From UBA1181 sp045639525 (lineage in GTDB: Bacteria; Bacteroidota; Bacteroidia; Bacteroidales; Paludibacteraceae): 64,000 nucleotides of DNA. How positions within the stretch are numbered: position 1 is the stretch's first letter; the number at the start of each line of letters is the position of its first letter. Shown here in pieces: positions 7,441 through 14,835 of the stretch. Position numbers and translations under genes: made by a program. The notes under the pieces are model-generated. The model made no database searches. It worked only from the letters and a program-made list of their open reading frames with translations, and was not told where the DNA came from. The DNA lies in the NCBI GenBank assembly GCA_045639525.1, contig JAZUDI010000010.1, positions 13,981 to 77,980 on the forward strand, written 5' to 3'.

Positions 7441-9045
7441 ATGAATAGCGAATTAGTTATTGACGTTCAAGCATCGGAAATATCCATCGCCCAACTCGAC
7501 GACAAAAAGTTGGTGGAGGTGAACAAGGATAAGCGCGATAGCAAATTCTCCGTCGGCGACATATACCTCGCCAAGGTGAAGAAGCTGATGCCAGGGCTCA
7601 ATGCGGCATTCGTTGACGTAGGCTACGAGAAGGGAGCATTCCTCCACTACCAAGACCTTGGGCCACACTTCCTGACGCTCAATTCGTTCATGAAGGACGC
7701 CCTCAGCGGAAAGAAAAAGGGACTCACCCTCTCTCGTTACCAAATTCAAAAGGAGATCCAAAAGGGCGGACAGATCACCGACTTGCTCCAGACCGGACAA
7801 GAGGTGCTCGTACAGATCGCCAAAGAACCGATCTCCACAAAAGGTCCAAGACTTACAGCGGAAATCTCCATCGCCGGTCGTTTCTTGGTCTTGATTCCGG
7901 GTGCGGACAAGGTATTTGTCTCCCAAAAGATCAAATCCAACGAGGAGCGCAACCGCATCAAACAGATTGTCAGAAGCGTTAAACCTAAAAACTTCGGCGT
8001 CATCGTACGTACCGTAGCGGAGGGAAAGAGCGTGGAGGATGTCAGCGCCGAAATCCAAATGTTGGTCGGCCGCTGGGAAGCTGGAGTCAAGAAGATGAGC
8101 GGCGAAGGCAAATTGCCGAAACTGATCCATGAGGAGTTGGGCCGTACCGTCTCCATCCTCAGAGACATCTTTAATCCTTCATTCGAGAGCATCCACGTAA
8201 ACGATAAAACCGTTTACAACGAGGTGCTTGAATATGTGGGCGAGATCGCACCGGAGAAGAAGGGAATTGTCAAACTATACAATAACGACACCCCTATTTT
8301 CGACCATTTCGGTGTAACCAAGCAATTGAAATCGCTCTTCGGCAGAATAGTCTCTTTCAAGAACGGAGCCTATCTCTACATCGAAAAGACAGAGGCGATG
8401 CACGTCGTGGATGTCAACAGCGGTAACAAGTCCAAAGCGGGCAATGACCAAGAGGCCAACGCCATCGAGGTAAACCTCGCCGCAGCCGACGAATTGGCAA
8501 GACAATTGCGTTTGAGAGACCTTGGAGGCATCATCGTAGTCGATTTCATCGATATGCTCAAGGCGGAGAACCGCCAGGCCCTCTACGAACGAATGAAGGC
8601 AAACATGGCAAACGACCGCGCAAGACACAACATCTTGCAACTCAGCAAGTTCGGTCTGATGCAAATCACACGTCAACGGGTGCGTCCTGAGATGCACATC
8701 AACACAGAGGAGGTTTGTCCGACGTGTATGGGCAAAGGTGTTGCCCAACCATCCATCTTATTCGTCGACACATTGGAGAGTAAGATCGATTATTTAGTGA
8801 ATGTCTTGGAAATCAAGAAGTTCAAACTTTATGTCCACCCTTATGTGGCGGCTTATATCAACAAAGGCTTCCCATTCTTCACCCTGAAATCGAAGTGGAG
8901 TCGCAAATACCATTGTTCATTTAAGCTGGTAGAGTCACAAAATTTCCCGTTCCTTCAATATAAATTCTATGATGAAAAAGGCAACGAGGTGGACTTGACA
9001 GAGGAGTCTGAAACGATGCGTGAGGTCGAGGACGACGAGGATTGA
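7441..9045 (+). CDS. rng: Ribonuclease G (Rne/Rng family)
   Basis: 534 residues from the ATG at 7441 (MNSELVIDVQASEI). RNase G/E endonucleases process rRNA and start mRNA decay. An N-terminal S1-like RNA-binding domain is visible (VGDIYLAKVKKLMPGLNAAFVDVGYEKGAFLH). The catalytic metal-binding aspartates fall in VVDVNSGN (Asp324) and VVDFIDM (Asp368). The zinc-link motif CPTCMGKG (Cys426, Cys429) joins subunits in RNase E/G. There is no long disordered C-terminal scaffold, so it is the G type. The gene ends at a strong terminator at 9082, which is also where the accessory island begins. Confidence 0.95.
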   Translation: MNSELVIDVQASEISIAQLDDKKLVEVNKDKRDSKFSVGDIYLAKVKKLMPGLNAAFVDVGYEKGAFLHYQDLGPHFLTLNSFMKDALSGKKKGLTLSRYQIQKEIQKGGQITDLLQTGQEVLVQIAKEPISTKGPRLTAEISIAGRFLVLIPGADKVFVSQKIKSNEERNRIKQIVRSVKPKNFGVIVRTVAEGKSVEDVSAEIQMLVGRWEAGVKKMSGEGKLPKLIHEELGRTVSILRDIFNPSFESIHVNDKTVYNEVLEYVGEIAPEKKGIVKLYNNDTPIFDHFGVTKQLKSLFGRIVSFKNGAYLYIEKTEAMHVVDVNSGNKSKAGNDQEANAIEVNLAAADELARQLRLRDLGGIIVVDFIDMLKAENRQALYERMKANMANDRARHNILQLSKFGLMQITRQRVRPEMHINTEEVCPTCMGKGVAQPSILFVDTLESKIDYLVNVLEIKKFKLYVHPYVAAYINKGFPFFTLKSKWSRKYHCSFKLVESQNFPFLQYKFYDEKGNEVDLTEESETMREVEDDED

Positions 9046-9048
9046 TCC

Positions 9049-9118
9049 TTAACCCCCTATCGCAGCTCTACAGAAAACATCGGGCGGTGAATCGAATGGT
9101 TCGCCGCCCTTTTTTATT
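9049..9118 (+). terminator. RNase G terminator, copy T1 of a triplicated sequence
   Basis: After AACCCCCTATCGCAGCTC, the stem GGGCGGTGAA pairs with TTCGCCGCCC (9082-9109) around an 8-nt loop, then six T residues follow. The same hairpin and its flank recur at 12998-13060 (T2) and 14528-14592 (T3). T1 belongs to the conserved gene rng and is probably the ancestral copy. Confidence 0.9.
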
Positions 9119-9133
9119 GGGCCAGGAAAGAAC

Positions 9134-9217
9134 TGCACGGTCTATTGTGCAACATTTAACATATTTTGCATACTCCAATGTGCAGTTTTTTAAAGAAATT
9201 GCACACTGCATCGTGCA
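9134..9217 (+). repeat. Triple 33-bp iteron array upstream of ATPase 1
   Basis: Three 18-bp sites of form TGCA-N10-TGCA start at 9134, 9167 and 9200, exactly 33 bp apart. The third site begins 24 bp before the -7 element TATATTTGC (9224-9232) of the ATPase gene, so the array sits where a regulator or initiator would bind. All three other ATPase-DUF4143 genes in the window have a 33-bp triple repeat in the same place with unrelated sequence. Confidence 0.85.
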
Positions 9218-9223
9218 ATTGAC

Positions 9224-9232
9224 TATATTTGC
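9224..9232 (+). promoter_or_regulatory. -7 element of ATPase 1
   Basis: TATATTTGC, an exact Bacteroidetes -7 match, lies 16 bp before the start codon at 9248 and just after the third iteron. Confidence 0.65.
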
Positions 9233-9247
9233 ATATTAAATCAAAGG

Positions 9248-10432
9248 ATGGATATGAACAGACTCATTGAAACATATAGACTTTTATTAAACAGAGTAAA
9301 CACTGATTTTGTACGTTATCTTCACGATAAGATCAATTGGGAGAATCGATTGGTCTCAATATTGGGCGCCAGAGGAACAGGGAAAACCACGTTGCTTCTT
9401 CAACACATAAAGATGTGCGACGATCATGCGACCTCGCTCTATGTAACTGCGGATGATTTCTACTTCACCACACATAGACTCTTTGATCTTGCAAAAGAGT
9501 TTTACCAAAGTGGCGGCAAGAAACTGTACATCGACGAGATACACAAATACAATGGATGGTCTTCAGAGATTAAGAACATTTACGATCTTTTGCCAGATCT
9601 TCGCATTGTCTATACAGGTTCATCCATTTTAGATTTGGAACAAGGCGGAGCTGATTTAAGCAGGAGAAAAGTAGAGTATCATCTGAAGGGCCTCTCCTTC
9701 CGAGAATACCTCAACATTACCCTGCACGAGAACCTTCCCTCGTATTCGCTGGAAGATGTATTAGCGGGGAAAGTTGCTTTCCCTTATGTGGAACATCGTC
9801 CACTGGCACTTTTCAAACAATACTTAAAGGTCGGATATTATCCCTATTTCATAGAATCGGACGACTATAGCCTTCGACTCAGAAGTGTTTTAAAGCAAGT
9901 AGTAGAGTTCGATATTCCATCGTTCGCGAAAATGAATATCACATCTAGCGCAAAACTCAAAAAATTGCTCTATGTCATAGCACAGAGTGTTCCTTTCAAA
10001 CCCAACTTCTCCGTTTTGGAAAGAGAACTGGGTATCTCCAGAAATATATTGCCTGATTATCTAACGTACTTAGAAAAAGCACAACTTATCACAATGATAC
10101 GGGAGAAGGCAACCGGAATAAAAATTTTGCAAAAAATAGACAAGATATACTTGAACAACCCCAATCTATTTTATGTTCTTGCGGATGGAGAGCCAAACAT
10201 TGGAACCATTCGGGAAAATATTTTTATTCAATTTCTACAAGATTTATACCCCATCGTCTCCTCTTCGACGCAAGCGGATTTCGAGGTAAACGATTACACA
10301 TTTGAAGTGGGAGGGAAGAATAAAACCACCCATCAAATCAAGGAGATAGGGAACTCTTATCTTGTCAAAGATGACATCGAATATGCCACTTCACGTGAGA
10401 TTCCACTCTGGATGTTCGGATTTCTCTATTGA
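9248..10432 (+). CDS. AAA ATPase with C-terminal DUF4143 (ATPase 1)
   Basis: 394 residues. Walker A is GARGTGKT (40-47), Walker B is LYIDE (94-98), and a sensor-like VYTGSSIL follows, as in the AAA_14 family. The second half matches DUF4143, with a winged-helix-like section (FSVLERELGISRNILPDYLTYLEKAQLI). At the C-terminus a PD-(D/E)xK-like core is recognisable but altered: ADFEV (Asp344), then FEVGGKNK (Glu353, Lys357) instead of ExK. The function of this family is not established. It lies directly after the RNase G terminator, same strand, behind a triple 33-bp repeat. The methyltransferase/HNH pair follows after an RNA-like region. Base composition is AT-richer than rng. Confidence 0.88.
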   Translation: MDMNRLIETYRLLLNRVNTDFVRYLHDKINWENRLVSILGARGTGKTTLLLQHIKMCDDHATSLYVTADDFYFTTHRLFDLAKEFYQSGGKKLYIDEIHKYNGWSSEIKNIYDLLPDLRIVYTGSSILDLEQGGADLSRRKVEYHLKGLSFREYLNITLHENLPSYSLEDVLAGKVAFPYVEHRPLALFKQYLKVGYYPYFIESDDYSLRLRSVLKQVVEFDIPSFAKMNITSSAKLKKLLYVIAQSVPFKPNFSVLERELGISRNILPDYLTYLEKAQLITMIREKATGIKILQKIDKIYLNNPNLFYVLADGEPNIGTIRENIFIQFLQDLYPIVSSSTQADFEVNDYTFEVGGKNKTTHQIKEIGNSYLVKDDIEYATSREIPLWMFGFLY

Positions 10433-10569
10433 GAGAATTAAACACGCCCTATTTGCACATTACAATTATTCTCCCTAACTTGCGGAAAATAAAACATTAA
10501 ACTAAAAGAATTGTAACAAAAGAGAACGATTTAAATTAACATATTATAAATTAAAGCATTAGCTATTAT

Positions 10570-10744
10570 TCTTGTCCAAATCAAAAGCCTGCAAACTGAT
10601 GATTTAGCATTATCGGATAAACGCTAATCCACGGGAAGCCATGCGCTCTCGTATCACGTACAGTTGAGTTAATGCTCATACCGATTAGGTGTGGGCTGAA
10701 CTATGTACGTGAGCGGGGTTCTTGCAGGCTCCCCGTGGACAAGA
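10570..10744 (+). ncRNA. Candidate structured RNA upstream of the methyltransferase
   Basis: This non-coding stretch contains several perfect long-range complementarities. TCTTGTCC (10570-10577) pairs with 10737-10744; AGCCTGCA (10586-10593) with 10723-10730; and TCACGTAC (10654-10661) with 10705-10712. TTAGC (10604-10608) pairs with GCTAA (10623-10627) as a local hairpin. A further 7-bp match, CCACGGG (10629-10635) to CCCGTGG (10732-10738), would form a pseudoknot or an alternative to the outer stem. Three nested 8-bp stems in 175 nt are unlikely by chance. The region has no open frame of note and is more GC-rich than its surroundings. I cannot assign it to a known RNA family. Confidence 0.5.
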
Positions 10745-10780
10745 TAGAGAGGTCTGCACCTTTCTTTTAGCCGATAGTGA

Positions 10781-10816
10781 AGATTGATAGTGTGATGTGA
10801 ATAACGCTATCAATCT
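10781..10816 (+). promoter_or_regulatory. 10-bp perfect inverted repeat abutting the methyltransferase start
   Basis: AGATTGATAG (10781-10790) and CTATCAATCT (10807-10816) form a perfect inverted repeat with a 16-nt spacer, and the ATG begins at the next base. It may be an operator for feedback control, common for methyltransferases of restriction systems, or an mRNA hairpin controlling translation. Confidence 0.6.
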
Positions 10817-11896
10817 ATGGCAGGAAATAAAAACCTTCATGCGGCGAACAAAGCCAAACAGGATGAGTTCTACACGCAACTATCCGACATTGCCAACGAG
10901 TTAAAACACTACAAACAGCACTTTGCAGGAAAGACAGTGTTTTGTAACTGCGACGACCCTTACGAAAGCAACTTTTTCAAATACTTCGCCCTCAATTTCA
11001 ATGTTTTGGGACTGAAAAAACTGATTGCCACCTGCTACGACGGTTCGCCCGTGGCTGCAACACAAATGCTCCTTTTTGAACCCGACGAACCCTACGGCAA
11101 GCAAGAAAAAACACGCGTACCACACAAAATAGTAATCACCGAAGTACGCGATGTGAACGGAGATGGAGCAACTGATCTTGCCGATGTGGAGTGGCTAATC
11201 AAGAACGACAAAAATGTACTTACAACCCTACAAGGCAATGGCGATTTCCGCTCTAAAGAGTGTGTCGAATTGCTAAAAGAAGCCGATATTGTGGTTACAA
11301 ATCCGCCTTTCTCGTTATTTCGAGAATATGTGGCGCAGTTAATAGAGCATAATAAGAAATTCCTTATTATCGGTAATCAGAATACAATTCAGACAAAAGA
11401 AATATTTCCACTGTTTAAGGAAAACAAAATGTGGCTTGGATTTGGTTTTAAGGGAGGAGCAGGGCATTTTTATAGTGTTTATGAAGATACGGCATCGGCC
11501 GGTGATCATCGTGAGGGTATGATTCGAGTTTCAGGTGTCAATTGGTTTACTAATCTTTCACACGATAAAAGAATTGAGCATCTTGACTTATATAAAACAT
11601 ATTCTCCTGAAGAGTATCCCAAATACGACAACTACGATGCAATTAACATAGATAAAACAGCTGATATACCTGTTAATTACGATGGTATAATGGGTGTACC
11701 TATTACTTTTTTAGATAAGTATTGTCCAGAACAATTTGAAATAATATGGCAAGCTACAGGAAACACACGGGCATGTGCTCCTAAAGAGATATTACAGGAA
11801 TTGAACTATAAAAAGCACCCAGAAGATAGAGGAGGATGTCCTGTAATTAATGGGAAAAGACTATATGGGAGGATTTTAATCCGTAAAAAACAATAA
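10817..11896 (+). CDS. Adenine-specific DNA methyltransferase, EcoRI type
   Basis: 359 residues, close to the EcoRI methylase family (PF13651), which methylates the exocyclic amine of adenine with SAM. Family marks are the N-terminal KQDEFYTQLSDIANELKHY, the FCNCDDPYESNFFKYFA segment, and the catalytic NPPF tetrad (N162-F165) in VTNPPFSLFREY. The next gene starts 4 bp downstream and encodes a DUF262-HNH nuclease, so the pair looks like a methylase/nuclease operon. The 3' half of the gene (from about 11300) is noticeably more AT-rich than the first half. The target sequence cannot be read from the protein; GAATTC should not be assumed. Confidence 0.85.
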   Translation: MAGNKNLHAANKAKQDEFYTQLSDIANELKHYKQHFAGKTVFCNCDDPYESNFFKYFALNFNVLGLKKLIATCYDGSPVAATQMLLFEPDEPYGKQEKTRVPHKIVITEVRDVNGDGATDLADVEWLIKNDKNVLTTLQGNGDFRSKECVELLKEADIVVTNPPFSLFREYVAQLIEHNKKFLIIGNQNTIQTKEIFPLFKENKMWLGFGFKGGAGHFYSVYEDTASAGDHREGMIRVSGVNWFTNLSHDKRIEHLDLYKTYSPEEYPKYDNYDAINIDKTADIPVNYDGIMGVPITFLDKYCPEQFEIIWQATGNTRACAPKEILQELNYKKHPEDRGGCPVINGKRLYGRILIRKKQ

Positions 11897-11900
11897 AACC

Positions 11901-12998
11901 ATGGAAATAACACTAACACCCATCCGCATCGGAGATTTATATGCGGGATTTAAAAATAGTGAAGAAGAAGGCGTATTTGGCTATGGTGGCAAACTGAATA
12001 TTCGCCCCAAGTACCAACGCGAGTTTGTTTACAGCGAAAAGCAACAAGTGGCGGTAATTGATAGTATCCGCAAAGGGTTTCCGCTCAATGTCATGTATTG
12101 GGTAGAAAACGAGGATGGAACGTTCGAACTACTCGATGGTCAACAACGTACAATGAGTATCTGCGAGTTCTTGAACGGCAACTTCTTTGTCGATTGGAAC
12201 GGAACGCTTAAAAGTGGCGTAAACCTTACCCCTGACGAACGAAGAAAATTCGAGGATTATCAATTGATGGTATATATTTGTCGTAATGGTAGCGACGACG
12301 AAAAAATCAATTGGTTCGAAACAATAAATATTGCAGGAGAAAAACTAACCAAGCAAGAGATTCGTAATGCAATATATTGCGGTGAATGGGTTACTGCAGC
12401 CAAACGCAAATTTAGCAAAACAGGCTGCGTGGCTTACAAAATCGGCAGCGATTATATGAGCGGTTCACCCACTCGTCAGGATTATCTGGAGACAGCCATA
12501 GCGTGGATCAACAACGGTAAAATAAGAGAATATATGGCCATACATCAGCACGATAGTAATGCTGACGACCTATGGCTCTACTTTCAGAACGTAATCCAAT
12601 GGGTACAAGCTAAGTTCTCCAAAAAACGTAGAGAGATGAAACAAGTGGCTTGGGGCGAACTTTACAACAAACACAAGGATGACAAACTTGACGCAACCGA
12701 GCTTGAGAAAAGAATTGCTGAGCTTATGAAAGATAGTGATGTGCAGAAAAAATCTGGCATCTACGCATACGTTTTGGACGGAGACGAGCACCACCTTGGC
12801 ATCCGAGCTTTCGACGATAACACCAAGCGAGAAGTGTACGAGAGGCAGAATGGTATTTGCAAAAATTGTGGCAAGCACTTTGAAATCGAGCAAATGGAAG
12901 CCGACCATATCACTCCATGGAAAGAGGGAGGACGCACCATCGCCGAAAACTGCCAAATGCTCTGTCGTGAGTGCAATAGGCGGAAGAGTGATAAATAA
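11901..12998 (+). CDS. DUF262 NTPase-like protein with C-terminal HNH nuclease
   Basis: 365 residues. The N-terminal DUF262 (ParB-like/GmrS-type) motifs are PKYQREFVYSEKQQ (about 36-49) and LLDGQQRTMSICEF (77-90, with DGQQR at 79-83). The C-terminal domain is a zinc-type HNH: CKNC (Cys320, Cys323), EADHITPW (Asp335, His336), then CRECNRRK (Cys355, Cys358). DUF262 with a nuclease domain is typical of modification-sensing or modification-blocked restriction proteins (GmrSD, BrxU, SspE), though those mostly carry DUF1524 rather than this classical HNH. It is coupled to the methyltransferase by a 4-bp gap. Its last 17 codons and terminator are duplicated downstream of the next ATPase gene. Confidence 0.87.
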   Translation: MEITLTPIRIGDLYAGFKNSEEEGVFGYGGKLNIRPKYQREFVYSEKQQVAVIDSIRKGFPLNVMYWVENEDGTFELLDGQQRTMSICEFLNGNFFVDWNGTLKSGVNLTPDERRKFEDYQLMVYICRNGSDDEKINWFETINIAGEKLTKQEIRNAIYCGEWVTAAKRKFSKTGCVAYKIGSDYMSGSPTRQDYLETAIAWINNGKIREYMAIHQHDSNADDLWLYFQNVIQWVQAKFSKKRREMKQVAWGELYNKHKDDKLDATELEKRIAELMKDSDVQKKSGIYAYVLDGDEHHLGIRAFDDNTKREVYERQNGICKNCGKHFEIEQMEADHITPWKEGGRTIAENCQMLCRECNRRKSDK

Positions 12999-13060
12999 CC
13001 CCGCAGCGCTACAGAAAACATCGGGCGGTGAATCGAATGGTTCGCCGCCTTTTTTATTGT
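12998..13060 (+). terminator. Terminator copy T2 after the HNH gene
   Basis: The same hairpin as the RNase G terminator (stem from 13023, GGGCGGTGAA paired to TTCGCCGCC, then six T residues). The leader between stop codon and hairpin (ATAACCCCGCAGCGCTACAG) is a shortened variant of the T1 leader. Confidence 0.88.
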
Positions 13061-13083
13061 AACACATAAGTTCTTTACGCCAC

Positions 13084-13172
13084 TTTATCGTCTATATTAG
13101 ATAAAAACATAGTTGTTTTATCGTTTATATCCAATACAAAAGATTGAATTTTGTCGATTATATTAGATAAAA
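13084..13172 (+). repeat. Triple 33-bp iteron array upstream of ATPase 2
   Basis: Three copies of a TTATCG-type site (core TTATC-N10-GATAA in the first) have their CG dinucleotides at 13089, 13122 and 13155, exactly 33 bp apart. Copies 1 and 3 share TCGnnTATATTAGATAAAA; copy 2 is more divergent. The third copy begins 26 bp before the probable -7 element TATTTTCGC (13177-13185). Confidence 0.85.
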
Positions 13173-13205
13173 TGATTATTTTCGCACAAAAATAAACGGC
13201 AAATT

Positions 13206-14471
13206 ATGATAGACAAAAATACAGTCAAACGAATAATAATTGAAAATCAGCGTATTGCATCAAATATCACACTCAACGAAAGAGAATATGACTTTGAGGA
13301 TAATTTGAACTATGTGTTGATTGGACTCAGACGTGCAGGCAAATCCTATCTATTGTATCAAAGGATGCAGCAACTAATGAAGTCTGGTCATTCGGTTGAC
13401 GAATTTCTATATTTTAACTTCGAGGACGAACGTCTTATTGGCATGATGGCCTCCGACTTGGATACTATTCTTTCATCTTATAGGGAGATGTATGACTACA
13501 AACCATTTGTGTTCTTGGACGAGATTCAAATAATAGACGGATGGGAGAAATTTGCTCGCAGACTTGCCGATCAAGGGTATAGGGTATATATCACAGGCAG
13601 CAACGCGAAAATGTTAAGTTCAGAGATAGCAACAACGCTTGGCGGAAGATACCAAATAAAACGTGTGTTCCCTATGTCGTTCCGAGAGATGCTGAGGGCC
13701 AAAGGTGTTGATGTCGAAGATAAAAATTTCGAATTTAAGAACCAAGATTTGATCAATAAGTATTTGGAGGAGTATTTTACATTTGGAGGTCTTCCTGAAA
13801 TTGGCGGAGTGTTAGACAAAAGAGGTTGGCTTAGCGGTCTCTTTTCAAAAATTTTCTTCGGTGACCTGATTGCCCGTTATTCCATACGAAACGACAAGTC
13901 AATTAAGTATGTGGTACAGAAGATTGCGGAAAGTGTAAAGCAACCTGTGTCGTACAACAGAATTGCCAACATGGTGTCGAGCATAGGAAAAAAGATTTCT
14001 ACAGATACAGTAATTGATTACTTGGATTATATGAACGAATCGTGGTTGCTTATCCCCATAGAGAATTTTGCAGCCAAATTTGTAGAGAAAGCATCCAACA
14101 AGAAGTACTATTTCATAGACAATGGAATACTAAATTTGTTTCTGACTGATCCCAATACGAGTTTACTAGAAAATATGGTGGCAGTCAGCCTCTACAAGCA
14201 ATATGGTGATAATGTCACTTTTTATAATACCAACATAGAAGTGGATTTTTATTTGCAGGATCAAAAGACCGCTATCCAGGTAAGCTATTCGCTCAAAGAT
14301 GAGGAGACTCGCAAAAGAGAGGTTCGCGCACTTGAAAAATTATCTTCTACAGTTGAAATAGATCATCTATTTATCATCACCATGTATGATGAAGAGGTAA
14401 TAAATACCATCCATAGCGTAATTAACGTGCTTCCCTTGTGGAAGTGGCTTTTGAGGGTAAAACTGTGCTGA
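13206..14471 (+). CDS. AAA ATPase with C-terminal DUF4143 (ATPase 2)
   Basis: 421 residues. Walker A is GLRRAGKS (40-47), Walker B is FVFLDEIQ (101-108), followed by VYITGSNAKML, as in AAA_14 proteins. DUF4143 covers roughly 200-400. Its nuclease-like core reads EVDFYL (Asp347), then AIQVSY, where the usual ExK is replaced by Gln-Val-Ser, so nuclease activity is doubtful. The last residues (about from RVKLC) probably come from the recombination junction, because a copy of the HNH gene end begins 4 bp after the stop. It sits between terminator copies T2 and T3, same strand as its neighbours, behind its own 33-bp array. Confidence 0.88.
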   Translation: MIDKNTVKRIIIENQRIASNITLNEREYDFEDNLNYVLIGLRRAGKSYLLYQRMQQLMKSGHSVDEFLYFNFEDERLIGMMASDLDTILSSYREMYDYKPFVFLDEIQIIDGWEKFARRLADQGYRVYITGSNAKMLSSEIATTLGGRYQIKRVFPMSFREMLRAKGVDVEDKNFEFKNQDLINKYLEEYFTFGGLPEIGGVLDKRGWLSGLFSKIFFGDLIARYSIRNDKSIKYVVQKIAESVKQPVSYNRIANMVSSIGKKISTDTVIDYLDYMNESWLLIPIENFAAKFVEKASNKKYYFIDNGILNLFLTDPNTSLLENMVAVSLYKQYGDNVTFYNTNIEVDFYLQDQKTAIQVSYSLKDEETRKREVRALEKLSSTVEIDHLFIITMYDEEVINTIHSVINVLPLWKWLLRVKLC

Positions 14472-14474
14472 AAA

Positions 14475-14530
14475 CCGAAAACTGCCAAATGCTCTGTCGT
14501 GAGTGCAATAGACGGAAGAGCGATAAGTAA
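14475..14530 (+). pseudogene. Remnant: last 17 codons of a DUF262-HNH gene
   Basis: From 14477 the frame reads ENCQMLCRECNRRKSDK and then stop, identical in protein to the end of the intact HNH gene (12945-12998), with only a few silent base changes. No start codon or upstream domain remains. It is directly followed by terminator copy T3. Either insertion of the ATPase 2 cassette duplicated the gene end, or this is what is left of a second HNH gene. Confidence 0.9.
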
Positions 14531-14592
14531 CCCCCTATCGCAGCTCTTGGAAAAACATCGGGCGGTGAATCGAATGGTTCGCCGCCCTTTTT
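14528..14592 (+). terminator. Terminator copy T3
   Basis: Leader AACCCCCTATCGCAGCTCTT, as in T1, then the hairpin GGGCGGTGAA / TTCGCCGCCC (14560-14587) and five T residues. It serves ATPase 2. Confidence 0.88.
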
Positions 14593-14596
14593 GAAA

Positions 14597-14805
14597 AAGG
14601 CTAGTATATACTTTTTGACCCCAAGTGATAAAAACACCATCAGCGATGGCAGTACTTATAGGAACTATGTAGATTGACACCAACTTTTTATGGAATGACA
14701 CCAAATTATGTAGGCAATGTCAGAAAGACGTCACACGGGCAACCCTGTACATACTCTGACACGAAGTGAAGAGGATGTGCTGGGTGGATTGTCGAAATAG
14801 TTTTA
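14597..14805. other. Intergenic stretch with TGACACCAA direct repeats
   Basis: No gene is evident. ATTGACACCAA occurs at 14674-14683 and AATGACACCAA at 14695-14705, about 21 bp apart, with ATGTAG flanks near 14667 and 14709. A small hairpin GCCATC-GATGGC-like element lies near 14637-14650. This may be regulatory DNA of the C10 protease gene or scar tissue of the island. Confidence 0.4.
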
Positions 14806-14814
14806 TATCTTTGC
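14806..14814 (+). promoter_or_regulatory. -7 element of the C10 protease gene
   Basis: TATCTTTGC, an exact TAnnTTTGC match, lies 22 bp before the start codon at 14836. Confidence 0.65.
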
Positions 14815-14835
14815 AACGAAGAAAAGTACTGCTCT

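Noticed and set aside
10560..10760. The RNA candidate as a group II intron end or retron msr-msd
   Set aside because: No reverse transcriptase gene is near, and the CACGTAC stem does not fit a domain V hairpin (GAGC...GTTC pairing fails).
13206..14471. ATPase-DUF4143 genes as toxin-antitoxin pairs
   Set aside because: None of the four is followed by a small partner gene; only ATPase 1 has downstream genes, and they form a methyltransferase/nuclease pair.
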